Positions 57,801 to 64,000 of a stretch of DNA of 64,000 bases are shown here, piece by piece. The DNA is taken from positions 233,790 to 297,789 of the forward strand of contig SADC01001209.1 of assembly GCA_004194705.1 (NCBI GenBank), in the 5' to 3' direction. A model generated the notes under the pieces. That model had not been told where the DNA came from. It saw only the letters and a program-made list of their open reading frames with translations, and did not search any database. The number at the start of each line of letters is the position of its first letter. Positions within the stretch are counted from its first letter, which is position 1. This stretch comes from Ditylenchus dipsaci (Eukaryota; Nematoda; Chromadorea; Rhabditida; Anguinidae). Both the position numbers and the translations under genes were made by a program.

Positions 57801-59181
57801 GTTACAAAATGACATATTTGTACTTTAGAATAATTATTGTTCAAACATACCTAGCCGCTTTGGTGTTTTTTAAGTTCAAAATTGCGTGTAACGCACTGGT
57901 ATACCATTTTAAATACTTTCAATAAAGTCTTTACAATAAAGACTTATATTGTGAAATATCAAAAAAATGCAGGAAGTACACTGTTTTGCAGAAAAACCGA
58001 GAAATTTCGATTAAATTACCATACCGAATTTTCTTTTTTAACTCTTCATGGGGAGTTATTTTTAACCCTCCTTTGAGGGTTGGAAGTTATTAAAGCATGG
58101 GAAGTTAATAGAGGAAATACGGTCTTTTCTTTTTAAATCAGCCGACTCCTTTTATTTTCCACTCCTAAAAAATCAGGAAATTTTCAAGCAAAAATGACCT
58201 TGACTCCGAAATGTTAGTTAAAAAGTAAAGCTTGCAGAAGGACTGTTTACTACAGAAAATACGGTATCTTTTGCGCTACAAAACAGTATCAAACAGGGCT
58301 GCGTTTTTTTTAACTTAAATTTTGATTAGTTCCTGTACGACTAGTTGATTTAGCCATTTGTTTTTCAGTTTATAAACATAAAATACGGAAATCGAGTAGC
58401 TGGAAGGAATACAGTCAAACCTCGGTTATTCGGCACCTTAAATATACTTCATTTGGCTGAGATTGGCATATTCTCTGTCGACTGACACTTCAGTTATTCG
58501 GCACTTCGTTTACCAGGCACGCTGAGGCCGGTTCCCAGGGGTGCCGGATAACCGATTTTTGACTGTAGCTGAAAAATCTTACATGCAGTGACTTTATTAT
58601 TTATAACCCGGATGAGCAGACTTTTTAACTCAAAACATTATTTTTTAATCATGCAATTAGAGAAAAATTTATTGTCGAAACCAGATGATTATCGTCCTTT
58701 AACTTCTTAGTAAACCAAGTTTAGAAACACAACAGCTGTAATTTCGTGACTCTGTCTATCCCCGTTGCATTCGAATGTAGCTACAACCTGACTTTGTGCA
58801 ATAACTACTACCAAAATCTAGGTAAAAAATACAATTTTTTTGTATTAAGAATTTTTTTTAGAACACAAAGAGCCTGGTACTTGTTGTAACGTCCCATTCT
58901 TAATGACTCGCAACATTAGAAGCAATGCAGGGCGATTCCTAGTCAATTTGTATGTTAATCAAGTAGAGTACCTAGTCTCCATTCGAGATTGGCAGAAGCG
59001 CAACCAAATTTCAGTCTCAGCAGACCTAATTGAGCCATTTATAAACGCCTTAAAGAGTATGACACACGGATCAGGTGATAAATATTTTACGCTTGGCATA
59101 AATCCTAGCTATTTCTGTTTAAGACTTAGAAAACAAGACATTTTGAAAATAAAAAACCACAAATTTAGAACAATTAATTAG
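51811..59181 (+). CDS. Multi-exon protein with three PUR-repeat-like segments
   Basis: Exons: 51811-51902, 51949-52069, 52918-52975, 53029-53310, 54481-54615, 54663-54759, 56935-57199, 57252-57394, 58873-59181. The N-terminus is MQRNYNRHTKYGRPVIPVEP. An acidic Ser-rich middle follows (SFDSESECSSTDSIQ). Then three similar segments: GISIVTLSKNGFRNIGLVE plus SRSRIAIFLKISSAERC; FSIVKTKGKKLYFRISECF plus YHEISVPAYILPMLIQEL; and AGRFLVNLYVNQVEYLVSIR plus QISVSADLIEPFINAL. Strand-strand-turn plus 'I.lpa..l..F...L' helix order is what PUR-alpha-type single-strand nucleic-acid binding repeats show; I offer that as a tentative assignment. Junction phases agree except at 52918, where a small exon may be missing, and a one-base break lies near 57020-57027. 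The 2.2-kb intron after 54759 is mostly a foldback. Confidence 0.55.
52300..52712. repeat. Palindromic MITE in an intron
   Basis: Outer pairing of gatcaatttgatt/gatcatggtg text. Inner palindrome 52482-52712 pairs gttccgacgcgatatcgaga with its inverse, and agacgatt...gcttgcgaa parts. Short ORFs across it are by-products of the palindrome. Confidence 0.6.
53378..53531. mobile_element. pogo-like MITE in an intron
   Basis: Begins acagtccactcacgattttt and ends gtaaaatcgagattcgactgta. About 150 bp, non-coding. Confidence 0.65.
53900..54345. repeat. Inverted repeat in an intron
   Basis: tatcgattcgtgaccattta and gaaaatcatcaattttctaa on the left pair with diverged inverses near 54270-54345. The inner arms pair around ctaggagctgagatatccat and atatctcaactcctag. 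Confidence 0.6.
54867..56513. mobile_element. 1.65-kb near-perfect TTAA-flanked foldback, family D copy 3
   Basis: The left end TTAACACGTAAAAGGCTGGC and right end gccagccttttacgtgttaa are perfect inverses with TTAA at the edges. The arms are about 800 bp each and practically identical: a 66-codon frame occurs letter for letter in both (55248-55448 plus, 56132-55932 minus). The short centre is near 55680-55730. No transposase. It fills most of one intron. Confidence 0.85.
57490..57640 (-). repeat. tRNA-like sequence, probable SINE head
   Basis: On the minus strand GATAGCTCAAATGGTTAGAG is an excellent D-arm/A-box region, followed by gtcgacttgcaagga, an anticodon-arm-like stretch (TGC in the loop). 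The T arm is degenerate (tgggatcacac within a cctggga/tcccagg hairpin). It continues into a gtacgcc/ggcgtac hairpin. I read it as tRNA-derived, not a working gene. Confidence 0.5.
58033..58266. mobile_element. Eroded pogo-like MITE
   Basis: gggagttatttttaac and aagttaatagaggaaatacggt pair; a second right end (agaaaatacggta) closes at 58266, so two copies may be fused. In the last intron of the PUR-like gene. Confidence 0.5.
58411..58569. mobile_element. pogo-like MITE
   Basis: Ends acagtcaaacctcggttatt and ataaccgatttttgactgta. Inner ggcaccttaa and aggggtgccgg. In the last intron of the PUR-like gene. Confidence 0.75.
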
Positions 59182-59361
59182 TAGAAAATTAAAAAAGTTC
59201 ATAATTAATTTTAAAGAGGGAAGGGGATGAAAGTTTTTCTAGGTCTACTATAGTCTCGACACGAAATGGTTTGTATTTGCGAAATGTGGTTTTAGAGTCA
59301 TATTTTGTCAACAGTTCGGTATTGCAATGTAAGCAAAACTTGTGTCAAGTTAAGCGGGGTA

Positions 59362-59616
59362 TACCGTATTTCCTCTAATATAACCACCGGTGGGTTTATT
59401 TTTCAAACCCCTTCTGAGGGGTGGGTTTATTAGAGTCATTTTGAGATTTTTGTGGCTTCAACCAAAATCCAAAAAGCGGAATCGGTAGAGCTCGTGGGAA
59501 CTAAGAAAACGCAAAAACAGCTTTGCAGAATATTTACTCTGTTCCGAGATACAGACACTGGAAGTTGAGGGGGTGGGTTTATTAGAGCGGGTGGTTATAT
59601 TAGAGGAAATACGGTA
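59362..59616. mobile_element. pogo-like MITE
   Basis: Ends taccgtatttcctctaatat and atattagaggaaatacggta, perfect inverses. Inner ggtgggtttattttt / gggtttattagagcgg and the family text gaatcggtagagctcgtgg. Confidence 0.85.
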
Positions 59617-59929
59617 AGTATTATCAGTAAACCGTCGATTCGGCGAACCCGTCGATTCGGTACATCCGTCAATCAGTACTAATGCTGTTAAGCTCGCATA
59701 ACAATTTTTGGGAAATATTTGTCCCAAATCATTTTTTTGTATGTTTTAGCGTCATAAATATGTGGAAAAGATGAAAAAGTCGAAAAAGACTTTAAAAGGC
59801 TTTTTTTGTACCGAAATTTGATTTTTTTCCGTCAAGATTCTAAGGTGGAGCATATGAAAAGGGTACCTAGACTCTAGGTCCTAGAGACCCGAAAAAGATA
59901 TAGTATTTAGCATGTGTGGGTGGGTGGGT

Positions 59930-60500
59930 CACCACTTTGTACTTCAGCCCATTTTTCTGCCATTTTTTGCGAACCTATGTTGGATTTCTTTGCAGAACCC
60001 TCAAACATCTTAGCTTTCTTTAAAGCACAAATATGTATAATTGATGTGTGGTGGTGTGTTTTGGCTTGGATTTATGATGGATTTTTGTATTCAAGCCTAA
60101 GTTCCTCATGATTTTTACGAACTTATGTCGGATTTCTTTACAGAACCTCAAGCACAACATCTTAGCTTACTTTTAAGCGCAAATAGGTATGATCAAAAAG
60201 GCTTCTAAAATTTTTTCTTGCCTCCAAATTTGAGGTGGCGGATTTTAGCCTAGGTGGATGTTTGGGTTCAAATCCGATTTTATCATGGTTTTGCTAACTT
60301 ATGTTAGATTTCTACCCAGAACCCTCAAGAATAACATCTTAGCTTTCTTTTAAGCATAAATACGTATAATTCAAGTTGTTTCTATAAAAACTTCTTCGTA
60401 CACTCTAAATTTGAGATGATTGATTTTGACCTGGATTTTGTGCGGATTTTTGTTTTCAAACCCAATCTTTAGCCATTTCTTTTCAAAAATACCCTCAAAT
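59930..60500. repeat. Tandem repeat, about three diverged units of 155-185 bp
   Basis: Each unit contains a 'gaacttatgtnggatttcttt' phrase, cagaaccctcaa, acatcttagctttc and aaagcacaaatatgtataat, seen at about 59965, 60118 and 60295, with weaker traces near 60480 and 62755. No coding function apparent. Confidence 0.65.
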
Positions 60501-60599
60501 GTTAATTTATCAGAAACTAATCAACCCTTTTTTCGATTTTGTTTACACGCCTCTGTTTACAAAAATTAAAGGGGCGGGAGTTGTTCAAAAGCCGTTTAG

Positions 60600-60676
60600 A
60601 GCCTCGGTGGCGTAGTGTGTAAGCATTTGTCATTTTGGCCAAAAATCGTTCGCAGGTTTGATCCCACGTGATATCA
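60600..60676 (+). repeat. tRNA-like sequence
   Basis: gcctcggtggcgtagtgtgt matches a D-arm/A-box and caggtttgatccc a B box, spaced about as in a tRNA. The middle (cattttggccaaaaatcg) does not give a clean anticodon arm. Probably tRNA-derived. Confidence 0.45.
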
Positions 60677-60943
60677 AGCTATTTTTTTGGCTTGTTTCAC
60701 CAATATCTAGGTTTAATTTGGGTCGCTGATTCCGAATCTAGCGTCGAAAAGTCGAATTACTCTTAGAACTGCTCAAACAATCCAAAATAACTGAAGTGCA
60801 CGTTTTTTTGACTAAAACGAATAAAAACGGAAAACCTCTGCAACTTTTTATCTAGCCATGGCATTTTACGCATCGTTTATTATAAATTGTAGACTATTAT
60901 AAGATCTTAACTGTGTCTTTCTTGCGATATAGTACACTTGACT

Positions 60944-61294
60944 ATGACAGAAAGACTTAAGGTGCAGCTTGCTTTTTACCAGAGAGAATATACCATAGTC
61001 ACAATTTTTCCGTTAAATATATTGTTTTCATTTAGATGCTTGTTGGAAATGTAGTAGTACTCAAAAAGACCACCACGGTGTGACATTTTGAGTCCACAAG
61101 ATCAAGATACCAACAACAACATTTCAAAGAGGGTTGAGAACTCTGCAGCTTATCATCGAGAAGATTCCGAGCTCAAAATCTACCGAGCAAAAGATAGATT
61201 CAGAGCTAAAGCAAACAGTCGCAGATCTGACCAACGTGAAGTAGATAACTTTTCATGCAATTCGTATGTGGGCAACTTCAAGAATGGAAATTAA
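60944..61294 (+). CDS. 3' part of a small unknown gene
   Basis: Open frame from about 61040 to TAA at 61292, with a poly(A) signal AATAAA at about 61404. The clearest segment reads SPQDQDTNNNISKRVENSAA, YHREDSELKIYRAKDRFRAK and REVDNFSCNSYVGNFKNGN: hydrophilic and basic. Upstream, an ATG at 60944 starts MTERLKVQLAFYQREYTI, and after a TTTAG at 61035 another frame reads DACWKCSSTQKDHHGVTF, which would join the tail if one T were missing in the run at 61086. The exon structure is unresolved and I do not recognise the family. Confidence 0.4.
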
Positions 61295-61631
61295 AAAATA
61301 TCTTCACTGTTCTGTTTGGCGAACGATGGGAAAAAATGCTAAATTTTTGATTCTTCTTTGATTTGATTTTTTCCATTGTGTTTTACTTAATTATATGCAG
61401 ATTGAATAAATACTATTGAAAATAGCATTGTTTTTCAAAAGAGAAGTTCTGTGATTTTGTAGTTTCATCAAGACCACCTCAACCCTTCAAAAAATGGGAA
61501 ATTGAGTGTTTGGGTTCAAATAAAAGCCAACGATGTGCTGAGTACGATGGCACCGAATTCGAACACTTTTTCTTAGTAATACCGAGCTGTGATCTCCCGA
61601 ATTTTAGTACTCAGAAAAACCAGTACATTTC

Positions 61632-62505
61632 TTGAAGGACCATAGTTTTTGCGCGCAGCAGCATGCGCAAAATTTGAATTGGCGGGGGACACTTCAAGGC
61701 TCTATCCTAGAAGAGGACGCTTTTTTTTGCCTTGGTCCCCCTGTTGTTTTTTCGTCATTTTGCCTTTGTTTCCATTTTTATTCTTTCGTCATTTTGTTGT
61801 TGTTCCAAAAAATTGCTGTAACTACCCTTGCAAACAACAAGTTTAGGCTTAGCCCTTAGGCTTCGGGGTAGGCCAGCGTACGGAAGTTGTGACTAATGAA
61901 GTGTGCGCAAACTCTTCATTAGTCACAAGTTGTCACAAGCTTTTCTTGGCATAAAGTCTTCAAAAGCTTTCGCAAAAAGCTTTTCTTGGCGTTTAGAACC
62001 AAAAAGCTTTTGCAAAAAGCTTTTTCTCAGCTTTTTTTTCGAATGCTTTTCCTGAAAACTCTTGTTAGCAGTATGCCAAAAAAGTTTTTTGAGGAAACCG
62101 CTGAAAAATGACCAAAAGCTTTTAGCATGGTAAGTTAGTAACAAAATTGACACACTGGTCACAACTTCCGTACGCTGACTTACCCGAACCCTAAGGGCTA
62201 AGCCTAAAACTTGTTGTTTGCAAGGGTAGTTACAGCAATTTTTTGGAACAACAACAAAATGACGAAAGAATAAAAATGGAAACAAAGGCAAAATGACGAA
62301 AAAACACAGGGGGACCAGGCAAAAAAAAGCGTCCTCTTCTAGGATAGAGCCCACTTCTCTTTCGTCTCTCACTATATTCTTTGGAGTCATTCGGAACGAT
62401 ACTCTTTGAGTCGTTCGGAACGACTCCAAAGAGTAAGTGAGAGAGAAAGAGAAGTGTCCCCCGCCAATTCAAATTTTGCGCATGCAAAAACTATGGTACT
62501 TCAAA
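61632..62505. mobile_element. Palindromic element, 'tttgaattggcggggga' family, with nested foldback
   Basis: Outer ends: cttgaaggaccatagttttt, gcgcgcagcagcatgcgcaa and gaattggcgggggac, against their inverses ending aaaactatggtacttcaa. Within, about 61692-62350 is a second long palindrome (tctatcctagaagaggacgc and inverse; caacttccgtacgct and inverse) that also carries gccttggtccccctg. Open frames across it, including one of 168 codons on the minus strand, are by-products. Confidence 0.75.
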
Positions 62506-62828
62506 AGAGTTCATGGTTGATTAAAAATTATTGATTAATAGTCGTTAAAGGCATGTTCGCCACTGATGGAAATATTTTAAAAGGCGGTACCAGGTGAATT
62601 TAAACGAGAATTATTTTGAAATGCGAATTTGTTGAGTTCTCTACTGGAATATATAATAAAAAGTATTTGTTATATCTCTATATAGTTATATGTAATTATG
62701 TTATATGTTTCACTTTTCCTGAAGTTTTGTTTTACAACCCAATTTTTGGCCACTTTTTGCTTTTTTATAATTTATGTTCGATATCTCTGCGGAACCCTCA
62801 TAGTTAAGTGTTCAGAAGGAATCTCTAC

Positions 62829-63060
62829 AGTCAAACTTCGATATAACGTACACCCTGGGGACCAGGTCAGGTGTACGTTGTAGTAGGCTAAATAGGCGAG
62901 GTAGGCGAGGATAAGTGAGGATAGGCGAGGGTACGTGAAATAGGCGAGGGTAGGCAAGGGTAGGCGAGGGTAGGCAAGGTGGGCAAAAATAGGCGAGGAT
63001 AAGCAAGGTTATGCGAGGATAGGCGAAGATAGGCGAGGTAGACTAGGTGGGTTAACAGGT
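62829..63060. repeat. MITE remnant followed by an aggcgaggat minisatellite
   Basis: cagtcaaacttcgatataac and ggtgtacgttgta mark a short pogo-like remnant (62829-62886). From 62886 to about 63060 run some 15 imperfect units of about 10 bp (taggcgaggg, taggcgagga). The long minus-strand frames here (Tyr/Leu/Pro-rich) are translations of the repeat. Confidence 0.75.
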
Positions 63061-63204
63061 TTGGTGGATGATCTAGCCTAAGCATTAACGCACTCAAAAG
63101 ATTAATCTACCCGAACTATTATTGTAATGAATCACTAATGTTCCCGAACCACAGGAATAGTGCCTGAACTACTAATGTTCCCCGCAGACCCTGGTCTAAC
63201 AGTA

Positions 63205-63290
63205 TGTGTGACTTAGTGGTGAAGCGGTGGTGTACTGTAGAAATTGGTCGTCAGTTCGATTTCGATTGGAAATAATATTTTTCCTTGACT
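63205..63290 (+). repeat. tRNA-like sequence
   Basis: gtgacttagtggtgaagcgg resembles a D-arm/A-box and gtcagttcgatttcgattgg a degenerate B box. Weak; probably an old tRNA-derived insertion. Confidence 0.35.
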
Positions 63291-63299
63291 TTTTCGTGT

Positions 63300-64000
63300 A
63301 TATGCGACATTTAATTCTCGTTTCCATCGGCGACGAGCATGTCCCTTTAAAAAGCTTATTCGATGCAAAATGAGATGTTCTTTCTAACACAGCACAAAAG
63401 CGTTCCAGTGTGTTGAAAATTTTTGGCCAAAAAGTTGTGTTTTTTTCAAAAATCAGCACTTTTCGAACACCAATTTTCGGCGAAAAAACCGCCATGAAAA
63501 TCGAAAATCAGCCTGCGCTCTTCTAAATATCAGTGCATTAGAAAGAAAATTTTTTTGCATCTTCTGACAAAAAATTTCTTCAAAAAATGGGGAGGGGGGG
63601 GGGCAAGATAAAAAAGGCCTTGAAGTTGCTAGTCGTCCAAACTCCTTTAATATTTTTAACGTGAATTTAAGCAAACCTGAAATTCTTACACCAAATTCAT
63701 AATCAGCTTATCTGATTTGCTTCTAATTACTCTCAGAAGTGCATTTTAAACGTATTTGAATAAATATTTGAAATAAATAAATATTTCAATAAATATTTGA
63801 ATTACTAATTATTGACTTATTCAAAGTTTATTGTCTTAAGAGGAATTTGAATATGAACATTCAAAGTAAACTTCTAAGAGTGGTTCCGGAAGAAAATCAG
63901 ATACGCTGATCACGAATCCGGCGTCAGAGTTTCAGGTTCTTGTAGTAAAAAATTTTACGTTAAAAATATGAAAGGAGTTCGGACGACTGGAAAACTTCAA
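63300..64000. other. No gene recognised
   Basis: AT-rich sequence with a G run at about 63593-63603 and an aataaatatttgaa low-complexity patch (63760-63810). No supported coding or paired repeat signal before the window ends. Confidence 0.45.

Noticed and set aside
61923..62429. A 168-codon minus-strand open frame, the longest in the area
   Set aside because: It lies wholly inside two nested palindromes; its residues mirror those of the opposite arm, and low-complexity runs dominate. It is a by-product of the repeat.
62772..63097. Tyr/Leu/Pro-rich minus-strand frames
   Set aside because: Translation of the aggcgaggat minisatellite in several frames.
1..64000. CRISPR array, operon, phage or bacterial contamination
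   Set aside because: No regularly spaced short repeats with unique spacers, no Shine-Dalgarno-led gene strings, and spliced genes throughout.

Overview
The window is AT-rich eukaryotic DNA with genes split by short GT-AG introns (many of 42-65 bases, some grown to kilobases by inserted repeats) and with AATAAA signals close behind several stop codons. I infer an invertebrate, most likely a nematode. The aspartic protease carries the SQPxNDYxDxEY..NITIGTP signature of nematode cathepsin-D/ASP proteins, the LicD/fukutin-like protein is of a type common in nematodes, and the 7TM receptor resembles nematode serpentine receptors. These family assignments come from reading motifs, not from a search.

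Layout: 1-2.9 kb repeats; 2956-3233 (-) last exon of an acidic unknown protein; 4809-8751 (+) an intact nine-exon, 451-residue unknown coiled-coil protein; 8.9-14.1 kb transposon remnants, including a 2.1 kb foldback with a second element nested in it; 14088-17487 (+) a four-exon 7TM receptor; 17.7-18.6 kb a tandem array; 21811-31614 (+) a tetraspanin spread over about 10 kb, with two alternative C-terminal ends; 33.3-34.4 kb a MULE-type element; 36457-41867 (-) a furin/kexin-type proprotein convertase with its whole catalytic set; 42466-45422 (+) a pepsin/cathepsin-D-type protease; 45.6-47.7 kb palindromic elements with tRNA-like heads; 47808-50377 (+) a LicD/fukutin-like protein; 51811-59181 (+) a multi-exon protein with three segments resembling PUR repeats; 60944-61294 (+) the end of a small unknown gene; then repeats to the end.

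The genes do not form an operon or pathway that I can recognise. Two features dominate. First, there is a very high load of inverted-repeat DNA: pogo-like elements with TACCGTATT...AATACGGTA ends, TTAA-flanked foldbacks up to 2.1 kb, hAT-like and MULE-like elements, and palindromes carrying tRNA-like sequence, many nested in one another and many sitting in introns. Second, single-base frame breaks recur in otherwise well conserved exons of nearly every recognisable gene, often in short A or T runs. This suggests an unpolished long-read assembly rather than many independent pseudogenes. No prokaryotic operon, CRISPR array, phage or rRNA gene was seen.
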